From an uncultured Oligoflexales bacterium (GTDB lineage Bacteria; Bdellovibrionota_B; Oligoflexia; Oligoflexales; JAPPIL01): a stretch of 64,000 nucleotides of DNA. Each line of letters starts with the position of its first letter. The stretch's first letter is position 1. The translations under genes and the position numbers were made by a program. The notes beneath the pieces were generated by a model. The model had not been told where the DNA came from, did no database searches, and was given only the letters and a program-made list of their open reading frames with translations. Shown here piece after piece: positions 54,640 to 63,810 of the stretch. The stretch covers positions 1,766,001-1,830,000 of the forward strand of contig OY282434.1 in NCBI GenBank assembly GCA_958296095.1, read 5' to 3'.

Positions 54640-55774
54640 CACAGCTGTCTGGGTTGTGCATCGGCGGAGATGCTGAGGTAAGTTTTGCCATGCCGTTCAT
54701 GGAGCTCTCGGCAAGCAAGCTTGAGCGCAGTAACGAGAGATCAGAGTGCAAGCAGCGAGAGGATGCAGAGAGACTAGAGGATAAGCAGCGAGCTAGAAAG
54801 CGAGCGTTACAAAGAGTCGCGTAGCGCGTAGCGCGCCACGGCGCAGCCCTACCGAGAAACTCTCCTTGAGTTAAGTGCAAGCACATGCCCTATGCAAAAG
54901 CATAATCTAACGGCAATATGGCAGTATTTATGGTCGAGTTTTCGTACGGCCTCGCCTCGCCCTTCATGGAGCTCTCGGTAGGCAAGCCTGAACGCAAGAG
55001 CGAGGGGTCTGAGAACATGCAGCGAGCTAGCAAGCGAGCGTTACAAAGAGTCGTGCGTGCCTCCGTTATCTTGGCACGGCACAGACCTGCCGAGAAACTC
55101 GACCTGAGCATGAATAAGCACATGCTTTATCTAAAAGCATAATCTGACAACAATATGGCAATATCTATGGTCGAGTTTTCGCACGGTCTTGCCGTGCCGT
55201 TCATGGAGCTCTCGGTGAGCAAGCTTGAACGCGATAGCCGAGAGGCTTGGGGGCAAGCAGAGAGCCTGAGAACAAGCCCGAACGCAATACAGGGAGATCA
55301 GAGCGCAAGCAGCGAGAGGATGCAGAGAGACTAGAGGATAAGCAGCGAGCTAGAAAGCGAGCGTTACAAAGAGTCGCGTAGCGCGTAGCGCGCCACGGCG
55401 CAGCCCTACCGAGAAACTCTCCCTGAGATAGGTGCAAGGACATGCCTTGTGCAAAGAAATAAACTGACTATGGTGTTGGCAATATTTATGGTCGAGTTTT
55501 CGTACGGCCTCGCCTCGCCGTTCATTAGGCTCTCGGTGGGCAAGCTTGCACGCAACAGCCGAGAGACTTGAAAACAAGCAGAGAGGGGCCTGAGGACAAG
55601 CCTCAACGCAATACAGGGAGATCAGAGCGCAAGCAGCGAGCGGGGAGCTAGAAAGCGGCAAAAAGCCGCGTAGCGAGCGTTACAAAAAAGACGCGCCACG
55701 GCGCAAAAAAGCCGCGCCACGGCGCAAGAAAGTGCTAAATTAATAGTGGTGCACAACCAGGCGGGAGGACGCAT
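54640..55774 (+). repeat. Modular intergenic repeat block 6 (about 1.1 kb)
   Basis: Lies between divergent genes. It contains three full-length beta modules in tandem with gamma and GCGAGC modules: about 54853-54965, 55092-55205 and 55410-55530. The middle copy has ACTCGACC (55097-55104) paired with GGTCGAGT (55169-55176), the compensated version of the ACCCGACC/GGTCGGGT pair. The 33-base tandem units are also present (about 55230-55330, 55555-55640). The last 40 bases hold the ribosome site of the next gene. No gene is supported. Confidence 0.92.
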
Positions 55775-56734
55775 TTGGCAGTGCCGTGGAAAGATATGTT
55801 AATCGGTTCAGGGTTGTTTTTTTATGTTGGGCAGGCCGCGGCGGGAGTTCCTGCGCGGCGCTTGCGCACAGATTTGCAACAGCAAGCGCGTTTTTTTTGT
55901 GCACCACAACAAGACATGCGCGCGTTGTGGCAAGCTGGCATTTACGACACGCTACTCAGCTTACGCACATCACCGCGGGCCGGGCCGGGAAAGCAGTTGG
56001 CACGCACACAGGCACAGCGTGAGGGTGGTGCTGGCTATGCATATGGCAATTGTGAAGATGGCCGCAGCTGGAGGCTGAGTGTTTCGGCCCCGTACGCCGC
56101 GGTGCGCGCAGGCAATAAAGTAAAACTCGCCGCGGGGCTACAGCACTATTGTCGTGTTGTGCGAGCACGGTATGCACCTAGTGGCCTGCAACGCACACGG
56201 GTTGTAACCATTGCCCAGCACGAACTGCTGCTGCCGACATCGGGTAGTGGTCTAGTTGCCGTCAACTGTCTGTCGCGCCATCCAGACAAGACCGGGCCAC
56301 GCTTGCTCTATATTTTTCCTGTCGGCAAGCCTGCCAAGCGCGCCCCCTTGTTGCCACAGCAGGTGCCGCGCAGCCGAGAGCCGCAAGCGGTGCAAGCCTG
56401 GGTGGCCGCGTTGCGGGCAAAGCTAGGGTTGGCCGCGTTGCCGTTGCAAAAAATGCCGCCCACGGCAACACGTCTCAGCGTCATTCACGACCGCACCGAA
56501 CTGTATGCGGTGAAGCAAGCCTTGCACCAGCGACGGTTGCGCTTGCTGGGCGAGAACCGCGCCCGCGGGCGCACACTGACCGAAGCGTTAACGCTGTTGT
56601 GGGTATCGCCCTTCCATCGTGACTTGCTGCTACACGACGCGGCCACCTACCTGATGGTTGATATTGTGCGGCAGGACAATCAAGTCTTGGTAACCATGCT
56701 CGTCAATGGCGAGCTGCCGCGGCACCAGCGTTAG
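55775..56734 (+). CDS. Exported protein with C-terminal CAP/SCP-like stretch
   Basis: A 319-residue protein starting at TTG 55775, with GGGAGG about 7 bases upstream, and a signal-like N-terminus (MLIGSGLFFYVGQAAAG). Most of the sequence is rich in Arg, Leu, Ala and Gln and not recognisable. The C-terminal 70 residues contain LLWVSPFHRDLLLHDAATYLMVDIV, similar to the SPxHRxNLL stretch that marks CAP/SCP domains, but the first CAP histidine motif is not evident. The assignment is weak. It precedes the oxidoreductase genes by 115 bases on the same strand. Confidence 0.5.
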   Translation: MAVPWKDMLIGSGLFFYVGQAAAGVPARRLRTDLQQQARFFCAPQQDMRALWQAGIYDTLLSLRTSPRAGPGKQLARTQAQREGGAGYAYGNCEDGRSWRLSVSAPYAAVRAGNKVKLAAGLQHYCRVVRARYAPSGLQRTRVVTIAQHELLLPTSGSGLVAVNCLSRHPDKTGPRLLYIFPVGKPAKRAPLLPQQVPRSREPQAVQAWVAALRAKLGLAALPLQKMPPTATRLSVIHDRTELYAVKQALHQRRLRLLGENRARGRTLTEALTLLWVSPFHRDLLLHDAATYLMVDIVRQDNQVLVTMLVNGELPRHQR

Positions 56735-56849
56735 TTCAGACGCTTAGGCATGCCCATAAGTTTGCGCTGGCAACGGCTGACTTCTTCCTTGCGCAACACA
56801 GCTGCCTGACGTATGCACCTTCCTACTGCTCACGCACAGCAGGCAAAGC

Positions 56850-58619
56850 ATGCAGCCAACGGACGTTAACAATCCCGACTACTACCATCGCGTTGTCGAT
56901 TGCCAGTGGGCTTGTCCTGCACATACCGATGTGCCCGAATATATTCGTCTCCTGGCACTAGGCCGCTACGCCGACTCATACCTGCTTAACCGGGCCTCGA
57001 ACGTCTTTCCTGGCATTCTCGGCCGCACCTGCGATCGTCCCTGTGAACCAGCTTGCCGCCGCACCCGCATCGATGCCAAGCCAGTTGCGATCTGCCGCCT
57101 AAAGCGGGTGGCTGCCGACCTCAAAGGCGATATCAAGGCACGCCTGCCGCAAATTCCCAAGCGCAAAAACGGGAAGAAAATTGCCCTCATCGGCGCAGGG
57201 ACAGCTTCGTTGACTGTCGCTAACGACCTTATGCCGCTCGGTTATCAGTGCCACATCTTTGAAAAATTACCCGCGGCAGGTGGCTTGATGCGCACCAACA
57301 TTCCCGCCTTCCGCCTGCCGATTGAAGTTTTGCAAGAAGAACTGGACATGGTCATCGACATGGGTGTTGGCATGCACTACAACCACGAGGTCACGAGTTT
57401 GCGCGATTTTCTCGCCGATCACAACTTCGACGCGGTGTTCATCGGCAGCGGCGCGCCTAAAGGCAAAGATCTGCAGCTTAGCGGACGCCAAGCCGCCAGT
57501 GCTAACATTCACATCGGCATCGAGTGGCTTGAATCCGTTGCCTTTGGACATACGAGCACTATCGGCAGCAACGTCGTCATCATCGGCGCGGGCAACACCG
57601 CGATGGACTGCTGCCGCACCGCTAAACGCATCGGCGGTAAGAACGTCTACGTCGTCGCCCGCAAACCGCGCCACTTACTAAAAGCCTCCGAGTGGGAACT
57701 CGACGATGCCGAAGAGGAGCAGGTCGAACTGCTTTTAAACCATGCACCGCAAGCCTTTTTGCTCGACAACGGCAGACTGTGTGGCACGGCCTGGGAAAAA
57801 GTTGAATGGCACGAAGATGCACGAGGGAAGCTAACCGCAGCCAAGGTTGGCACGGCGGAAATTTCCTGCGACGATGTCATCCTCGCCGTTGGCCAGGAAA
57901 ACGCCATGCCGTGGATTGAACGTGACCTCGGCATTGAATTCGATGCCTGGGACACACCTAGCGTCGATCGTCGCACGTTCCAAAGCACTCGTGAGGGTGT
58001 TTTTTTTGGTGGCGACGCGGCCTTCGGGCCCGAGAACATCATCACTGCGGTTGCACACGGGCATGCCGCGGCGATCTCAATTCATCAATACTGCCACCAC
58101 CAGCGCATCGACCAACGTCCACCCCCAGGCGCAAATCTCTATGCCATGAAGATGGGCATGCATCAGTGGCGCTACAGCAACGACTACAGCCCTCAACCAC
58201 GTCAACAGATGGTGCATGTTGATCTCGAACAACGCTTGCAAAAACTCGCAACCGAAGTTGAACTTGGCTTCACCGCTGAACAGACCAGCAAAGAAATCGA
58301 GCGCTGCCTCAACTGCGATATCCAGACTCACTTCACCGCGTCACTGTGCATTGAATGCGATGCCTGCATCGACATTTGCCCGCTACACTGCTTGACCATC
58401 ACTGGCAACGCGGCTGAGCCCGACATGCGCCCTAAACTTACCGTCCCCGCTGAAAATGACGCACAAAGCCTCTACGTCTCAGCGGCATTACCTCAGACTG
58501 AACGGGTGATGGTGAAAGACGAAAACCTCTGCATTCACTGCGGACTGTGTGCCGAACGCTGCCCGACTGCGGCTTGGGACATGCGTAAATTTGAACTGGT
58601 TATCCCCTATGCTGGCTGA
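56850..58619 (+). CDS. GltD-like FAD oxidoreductase with Fe-S clusters, electron-transfer subunit of a 2-oxoacid:acceptor oxidoreductase
   Basis: A 589-residue protein that should pass electrons between NAD(P)H and ferredoxin-type centres. The N-terminus has a [4Fe-4S] pattern CQWACPAHTDVPEY and CDRPCEPAC. Two FAD/NAD(P) Rossmann motifs follow: ALIGAGTASLTVA (about 112) and VIIGAGNTAMDCC (about 245), with the FGPENIITAVAHGH end segment. Two ferredoxin motifs close the protein: CIECDACIDICP (about 505) and CIHCGLCAERCP (about 560). It resembles the small subunit of glutamate synthase fused to a ferredoxin domain, as seen beside 2-oxoacid oxidoreductases in Myxococcota-like bacteria. It overlaps the next gene by 11 bases. 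Confidence 0.88.
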   Translation: MQPTDVNNPDYYHRVVDCQWACPAHTDVPEYIRLLALGRYADSYLLNRASNVFPGILGRTCDRPCEPACRRTRIDAKPVAICRLKRVAADLKGDIKARLPQIPKRKNGKKIALIGAGTASLTVANDLMPLGYQCHIFEKLPAAGGLMRTNIPAFRLPIEVLQEELDMVIDMGVGMHYNHEVTSLRDFLADHNFDAVFIGSGAPKGKDLQLSGRQAASANIHIGIEWLESVAFGHTSTIGSNVVIIGAGNTAMDCCRTAKRIGGKNVYVVARKPRHLLKASEWELDDAEEEQVELLLNHAPQAFLLDNGRLCGTAWEKVEWHEDARGKLTAAKVGTAEISCDDVILAVGQENAMPWIERDLGIEFDAWDTPSVDRRTFQSTREGVFFGGDAAFGPENIITAVAHGHAAAISIHQYCHHQRIDQRPPPGANLYAMKMGMHQWRYSNDYSPQPRQQMVHVDLEQRLQKLATEVELGFTAEQTSKEIERCLNCDIQTHFTASLCIECDACIDICPLHCLTITGNAAEPDMRPKLTVPAENDAQSLYVSAALPQTERVMVKDENLCIHCGLCAERCPTAAWDMRKFELVIPYAG

Positions 58620-60414
58620 ACGCAATCCCAACAGCATCAACAATTTTTCTATCAAGATCGCTACTCCTAACGGTACCGGCTCGGCTAGTGCCAACAGCCT
58701 GCTGGTGCAAGCGATTTTCCGCATGGGAGTGCCGATTGCCGGCAAAAATATCTTCCCCTCCAACATTCAGGGTCTGCCAACCTGGTATGAAATCAGAGTC
58801 AACAAGAGCGGGCATCTCGGCAGGAAAAAACACTTCGACCTCGTCGTGTCCATGAACGCCCAAACTTACCAACAAGATGTGCGAGATGTGCGCCAAGACG
58901 GGTACTTGCTCTATGATGCGACCTGGCCGCCGACGACCGCGAAGGTTAACCGTGCCGATCTTAATTTGTTCGGTGTGCCTTTCGCTGAACTAGTGAACGT
59001 GCATTTCCAGCAGGCACGAGAACGCACGCTGATGCAAAACATCTGCTACGTCGGTGTCGTTGCCGCCCTGTGCGCCATTGAGATGAGCATTATCAAGACA
59101 CTGCTGCGGGAAAAATTTCAAAAAAAACAAAAATTGCTCGCTTCCAACTTCAAAGCTATCGAACTCGGCTATGATTACGCCCAAAAAAACATCTCCTGTC
59201 CTTTGCCCATCCAACTAGTGCGCATGCATGCCACCGCGGATAAAATTCTCGTCGATGGCAACTCCAGTGCGGCCCTCGCCAGTGTCTACGCAGGGGCAAC
59301 GGTCGCCGCCTGGTATCCGATTACGCCCTCGACCGCGCTGCTCGACGCTTTCCAAAATTTTTGCCGCAAATTTCGTCAGAACGAGGAAGGCGGGCACAAC
59401 TACTGTATCTTGCAAGCCGAAGATGAAATGGCCGCCCTAGGCATGGTGCTCGGGGCGACGTGGAACGGGGCGCGTGCCCTCACCGCGACCAGCGGTCCCG
59501 GTATCTCACTGATGGCTGAACTGATCGGCTTCGCCTACTATGCAGAGTTGCCTGCGGTAATTTTCAACGTGCAACGTGTCGGCCCCTCGACAGGCATGCC
59601 GACCCGCACTCAGCAGAGCGACCTGCTTGCCTGTGCCTACGCTTCACACGGTGATACCAAGCATGTGCTTGTCTTTCCTGCCGATCCCGAAGAAAGCTTC
59701 TACCTTACCATCGCGGCCTTCGACCTCGCCGACATGCTGCAGACACCTGTGTTCGTGATGATGGATCTTGACATCGGCATGAACGACTGGCTCTGTCCTC
59801 GCCTCAAATGGAACGACAGCTATCAGCCAGAGCGGGGGAAAATTTTGCACAAATTCGATAAAGGCGAGCGTTTTCTGCGCTACCACGATCGCGATCAGGA
59901 CGGCATCTGCTACCGCACCCTGCCTGGCACCAACCCCGCGGGGGCTTTTTTTACCAGAGGGTCAGGACACAATAAATTCGGAGCTTACACCGAAAACGGG
60001 ACGGAATACCAAGAGGTGCTTGACCGCCTACAGCGCAAGCATGCAACCGCCAAAGATTATCTGCCGCTACCGCTGATCGTTTACGAAGACGACCTCGATC
60101 TCGCCATCGTCACCATCGGCAGTTGTCACGAAGCCGTCATCGAAGCCAAAGCCTTGCTTGAAGAGCAAGACATTGAACTCAACTACATGCGTATTAGGGC
60201 TTTTCCCTTCCACAGGACGGTGGTTGACTTTTTGCAAAAACACCGACTCAACATTATCATTGAACAAAATCGCGACGCGCAACTGCACACCCTACTCGTC
60301 ACCGAAACGCCCCTAACCAAGGACAAACTCTACTCGCTGCGTAGCTACGACGGGTTGCCCCTCACCGCTGAATTTGTTTGCGAAGGGGTGAAGGCTGCGC
60401 TTGGCTCTTTGTAA
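58609..60414 (+). CDS. 2-oxoacid:acceptor oxidoreductase, fused gamma-alpha subunits
   Basis: A 601-residue protein. Residues 1-190 form the gamma-type domain (IATPNGTGSASANSLLVQAIFRMG); residues 205-601 form the alpha-type pyrimidine-binding domain with YPITPSTALLDAF, EDEMAALGMVLGATWNGARA, TSGPGISLM and QRVGPSTGMPTRTQQSDLL. The order gamma-alpha is that of many KorA-type enzymes for 2-oxoglutarate or other 2-oxoacids. The TPP-binding beta subunit (KorB) is not downstream; instead a repeat block begins inside the last codons, and residues LGSL and the TAA stop come from the repeat. The complex would need a beta subunit encoded elsewhere. ATG 58609 overlaps the upstream gene. Confidence 0.88.
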   Translation: MLAERNPNSINNFSIKIATPNGTGSASANSLLVQAIFRMGVPIAGKNIFPSNIQGLPTWYEIRVNKSGHLGRKKHFDLVVSMNAQTYQQDVRDVRQDGYLLYDATWPPTTAKVNRADLNLFGVPFAELVNVHFQQARERTLMQNICYVGVVAALCAIEMSIIKTLLREKFQKKQKLLASNFKAIELGYDYAQKNISCPLPIQLVRMHATADKILVDGNSSAALASVYAGATVAAWYPITPSTALLDAFQNFCRKFRQNEEGGHNYCILQAEDEMAALGMVLGATWNGARALTATSGPGISLMAELIGFAYYAELPAVIFNVQRVGPSTGMPTRTQQSDLLACAYASHGDTKHVLVFPADPEESFYLTIAAFDLADMLQTPVFVMMDLDIGMNDWLCPRLKWNDSYQPERGKILHKFDKGERFLRYHDRDQDGICYRTLPGTNPAGAFFTRGSGHNKFGAYTENGTEYQEVLDRLQRKHATAKDYLPLPLIVYEDDLDLAIVTIGSCHEAVIEAKALLEEQDIELNYMRIRAFPFHRTVVDFLQKHRLNIIIEQNRDAQLHTLLVTETPLTKDKLYSLRSYDGLPLTAEFVCEGVKAALGSL

Positions 60415-60545
60415 CGCTCGCTGCGCGCTACGCGCTACGCGCTACGCGCTGCGCTACGCTGCTTTTTTGTAACGCTCGCTTGCTAGCTCCACTGCGCCGT
60501 GCCAAGACAACGGAGGCATGTGCCAAGACAACGAAGGCAGAGGCA
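60399..60545 (-). repeat. Modular intergenic repeat block 7 (reverse orientation)
   Basis: It begins inside the korA-like gene with GCTTGGCTCTTTGTAACGCT, identical to 61805-61824 in block 8, and goes on with GCGC/TACGC runs, a GCTCGCTTGCTAGCTC unit and two GCCAAGACAACGGAGG modules. It lies between convergent genes and contains no beta module. Confidence 0.9.
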
Positions 60546-60570
60546 TGTCTGGAAAAATTGGCTGAAATCT

Positions 60571-61701
60571 TTAATTTTTTAATTTTCGCTTGATTGCCGT
60601 CAGCTCTTTCTTGGTCAATTTCAGAAATTTACACACCTGATCTTCAGGCATGCCATCGCTGAGCATTAGCTGAGCAGCCTCCATCTGCTTTTGTTCAACG
60701 CCCTTCTGCAATCCCAGCTGCTCGCCCTTCCGCAATCCCAGCTGTTCGCCCTTCCGCAATCCCAGCTGTTCGCCCTTCTCAATGCCCTTCTCAATGCCCT
60801 GCTCAATGCCTTTCTGCAAGCCCAGCTGCTCGCCTTTCTGCAAGCCGCGTCGCTCAGCTCGCTCCAGTCCAAAATACATCGTTGGCACGAATCGCTCCTC
60901 CTCTCGCTTGTGCGGCCAGCGCTTACGATCAACACGATCAAAATCCTGGCGCCTCACCCCCCTATCGGCCGCATCACAATAATCCATTAGCATGTTGCCC
61001 AAAAACTGCCCCTCTCCTCGTTCAAGCCCTTCAATTTTCTCAATGATCAAGGCTATCTTATCTTCGTCCATACCCCACAACTCCGCCATAACATAGATGA
61101 TGATAGCACTGCTCCCCGCCTTCGTCCACAACTCGCTGAGAGGCGGTTTTCTGAGATTGAATACCTTGCAGCGCATCACCGGCAAGTCATCCGCTAGCGC
61201 TGCCAGCTCTGGCGGAATCTCCTCGCTGCCAAACTCCCAACTGAGGTAATCCTGTGGCGGCTCGTAGTCCTTATCCTCACAACACAGCAGAATTACAGGA
61301 ATAATCAACTCATAGGGTTCGCCTGGCTGCCTCGTCCTCCTCTTGCTGCGCGCCTTGCATTCCGCCACGTAATATTCCATGGCTTGCAAGACAGCATCAC
61401 GATCCTTATAGCTCTTATGCTCAAGAATTATTGACAGGATGACGATCCTGTTTGTGATGCCCCACAAAGGTAGCTGCACCATGATGTCGGTGCGTAATTC
61501 ACCTCCCGGCCCCTTGATAAGCACACTGTCTCTGATGACCAGCTTATCGACAACAAACATAGCAAAGGCCGCTTCTGAAAAAACTAATCGCAATAATCCA
61601 ATAAGATATTTCTTTTGTTTGAAAACCATCTTAAAGAATTCATCATGGGGATTGTGAGATCTTCTCCTAGCTCTTTTCGCAGCTCGCTTTCGCTTGACCA
61701 C
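60571..61701 (-). CDS. Rpn-family recombination-promoting nuclease / PD-(D/E)XK transposase-like protein
   Basis: A 376-residue protein. The N-terminal half has the PD-(D/E)XK pattern LRTDIMVQLPLW then ILSIILEHKSYKDRDAV (Asp, Glu-x-Lys), and NPHDEFFKMVF, as in Rpn/PDDEXK-type proteins. The C-terminal part has a run of Gly-Glu-Gln-Leu-Gly-Leu-Arg-Lys units (27-base tandem repeat, about residues 285-330), typical of the family, then a basic tail. GTG 61701 with GGAGG seven bases upstream is the likely start; TTG 61704 is an alternative. Repeat blocks flank it on both sides. Rpn proteins can promote RecA-independent recombination and have been linked to phage defence. Confidence 0.85.
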   Translation of the reverse strand: MVKRKRAAKRARRRSHNPHDEFFKMVFKQKKYLIGLLRLVFSEAAFAMFVVDKLVIRDSVLIKGPGGELRTDIMVQLPLWGITNRIVILSIILEHKSYKDRDAVLQAMEYYVAECKARSKRRTRQPGEPYELIIPVILLCCEDKDYEPPQDYLSWEFGSEEIPPELAALADDLPVMRCKVFNLRKPPLSELWTKAGSSAIIIYVMAELWGMDEDKIALIIEKIEGLERGEGQFLGNMLMDYCDAADRGVRRQDFDRVDRKRWPHKREEERFVPTMYFGLERAERRGLQKGEQLGLQKGIEQGIEKGIEKGEQLGLRKGEQLGLRKGEQLGLQKGVEQKQMEAAQLMLSDGMPEDQVCKFLKLTKKELTAIKRKLKN

Positions 61702-61749
61702 CAAGTTACCTCCATAAATTTACTGAATGCACTCAGGGATAGTATAGCA

Positions 61750-61976
61750 TTTTTGCGCCAGCTGCGCTGCGGCTTTTTGTATCGTTCGCTACGCGCTACG
61801 CTACGCTTGGCTCTTTGTAACGCTCGCTACGCGCTACGCTACGCTTGGCTCTTTGTATCGCTCGCTTCCTAGCTCGCTCCTCGTCATCAGACCTCTTGCT
61901 ATTGCGTTCAAGCTTGCCCTCAAGTCTCTCGGCAGTTGCCCCCTACCTCTTGCCCACCGAGAGCTCCGTGCTTGGG
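61750..61976 (-). repeat. Modular intergenic repeat block 8 (reverse orientation)
   Basis: Contains three CGCTACGCTTGGCTCTTTGTA-type units, a GCTCGCTTCCTAGCTCGC module, a 33-base unit and a gamma hairpin CTCTCGGCAG...CCCACCGAGAG (about 61937-61973). It separates the Rpn gene from the downstream lipoprotein. Confidence 0.9.
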
Positions 61977-61998
61977 TGTGGCTACCCCCTCGGCAACG

Positions 61999-62029
61999 AA
62001 AAAAAGAGAAGGCACCAGGGCCTTCTCTT
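61999..62029 (-). terminator. Rho-independent terminator of the lipoprotein gene
   Basis: On the minus strand a 10-bp stem AAGAGAAGGC/GCCTTCTCTT (62004-62013 with 62020-62029) closes a 6-base loop and is followed by seven T. It lies 28 bases after the stop codon of the lipoprotein gene. Confidence 0.92.
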
Positions 62030-62056
62030 CAAAAAACTGCTTGTGTTGTGGCTAGC

Positions 62057-63529
62057 TCATTTGCCGAGCGCCAGTGCTTGTGGGTTGACTAGGTAGCCAA
62101 AGAAATCAGCGAAACTGCGCAGCAGGGTGGACATGTCTTTGACTTTGTTTTCACTCTCCATACTTTCTGAGAAGACCTGACTCCAATGCACACTTGTCTG
62201 CCGATCCGCGTAGCCCCACACCGACTTGTCAAGACCAGTCATGGTCACCAAAGCTACACCAGCCGCGCCTTTAAGAGCCAAACTACCAAGATCACTGTAC
62301 TTTACACCCAGCGGACTGTACTGTCTCTTTATCTTAGCATCAAGGACTACCTTTCCCGCTGCCTGAATACTGCCCTCTGGAGCTTCCTTTTCAGCCGTAC
62401 TCGCCAATGTATCAAGTCTTGTTTTATTGGTGGTTGTGGCATCATCAGCCATATTGAAAAATTCAGCCTGGTTAAAGTTGTCGTCATTAATTTTCGCGAT
62501 GTAGTCATCTTCGAGGACTTTTATCTTTTTTTGCCTCAACAACCCATCTATGCGGTCGGGGTGATCTTCGGGCAGATTGGCCATCTTTATCTGGAAAGAA
62601 CCCAGAGCTTGGCTCGCATCATCCGCCTCTACAAGCTTGCCGTTCGCATCCAACATTGTAAATTTCTCGTTACTCTTTGGACCAGTAATGTTGCCGTCTT
62701 GCCTTTCGATCCCCTTAAGGTCGTCTAGATCTTTTTTCAGCTTATCAGTGTGTTCGGTCCGCTTAGCAGCGTCATCAGCAACCTTTTTCAGATCTGTGAG
62801 CAACCCCTGCTCGTATCTCAGTACGTCCAGATCAGAAGTCACATCCACCATATGCCTAGCCTCCTTGAAAGCCTCGGCGGACACACGGGTACTTACTCGT
62901 AACACGCTCGTCAGCTTACCCGTCCGATCCAACGCAAACATAGCCCTGTACCTAGCTGCAGCCACCTTGGAAAAGGCAGGACCCCTGTGAACTACGTGAC
63001 GCACTCCTAAGACCTTTTTAACAAACTTCAACTTATCGTCGTTATTCCAATACTCTTTGATACCCTTCGCCTTTTTCACAAAAAATGACTGATCAGCGTC
63101 CTTGATCCCTTCTTGCACAGAAAATGCCTTTGTCTTACCACCGACCCACTTGCCAGCACCAGCGACAGCCGCAGCAGCCACAACACCGACCAAGACAGGA
63201 GCTATGTAGCCCTGGGCGTAGCCCGCGTATTTGGTAGCAAAACCTCGCTCAAAATCATCGTGCATGAAGACGATCTCGCTGCCAGTTTCGTTCAACAACG
63301 CGTGACGGCACCTGTTGGTGTCTTCAAGCATCCATTTTGGATATGAGTCTGACTTGCGGCAGACAAGCAGGCGATAAGCCTGAACCCCATCGTCATCCTC
63401 CACCGGCACCATACCCAAAGTTAAGTTGCCATCAGTGACTGCCTCCAAGCCAGACACAGGCCCTCTCGCCACTGGCTTGCAGGCCACGAACAACAGCAGC
63501 AAGCTTGCCGCCAAAAACACGCTACGCAT
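62057..63529 (-). CDS. Predicted lipoprotein with glycine-rich membrane-like segment
   Basis: A 490-residue protein with signal ending LLLLFVACKP (lipobox Cys about residue 17). A second hydrophobic glycine/alanine-rich segment (IAPVLVGVVAAAAVAGAG) is at about residues 108-126; the middle 140-400 is helical and lysine/aspartate-rich, likely coiled coil; the end has a further hydrophobic stretch (GAAGVALVTMTGLD). ATG at 63529 is preceded by a G-rich stretch. No family is recognised. A clear terminator follows. The two helical hydrophobic parts suggest interaction with a membrane, perhaps as a secreted effector or surface protein; this is inference. Confidence 0.75.
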   Translation of the reverse strand: MRSVFLAASLLLLFVACKPVARGPVSGLEAVTDGNLTLGMVPVEDDDGVQAYRLLVCRKSDSYPKWMLEDTNRCRHALLNETGSEIVFMHDDFERGFATKYAGYAQGYIAPVLVGVVAAAAVAGAGKWVGGKTKAFSVQEGIKDADQSFFVKKAKGIKEYWNNDDKLKFVKKVLGVRHVVHRGPAFSKVAAARYRAMFALDRTGKLTSVLRVSTRVSAEAFKEARHMVDVTSDLDVLRYEQGLLTDLKKVADDAAKRTEHTDKLKKDLDDLKGIERQDGNITGPKSNEKFTMLDANGKLVEADDASQALGSFQIKMANLPEDHPDRIDGLLRQKKIKVLEDDYIAKINDDNFNQAEFFNMADDATTTNKTRLDTLASTAEKEAPEGSIQAAGKVVLDAKIKRQYSPLGVKYSDLGSLALKGAAGVALVTMTGLDKSVWGYADRQTSVHWSQVFSESMESENKVKDMSTLLRSFADFFGYLVNPQALALGK

Positions 63530-63810
63530 TACACACCCCCCACGATGAAATTGCTATCCTTAATACGACTGCTGTATCAATCGGCAGCCTCGACTAGGAC
63601 TTTAGACATCTACGTAAATTTTTTCAGAGGTGCGCCTGGCTGTCAAGTTAGGCGGGCGCGAGTTTTGCGAAAAAATCGTGTTAATCTTTGTTTTTCAGCA
63701 GGTTAGTTGTCGGAAGATAATTCTACCCACAGGCATTGTTTCTAGGCAAGATGTTCCCCGCAGCCCCGCGCCTCCCACCTAAGCGCACGGTTTTAGCCGC
63801 GGAGGGAAAA

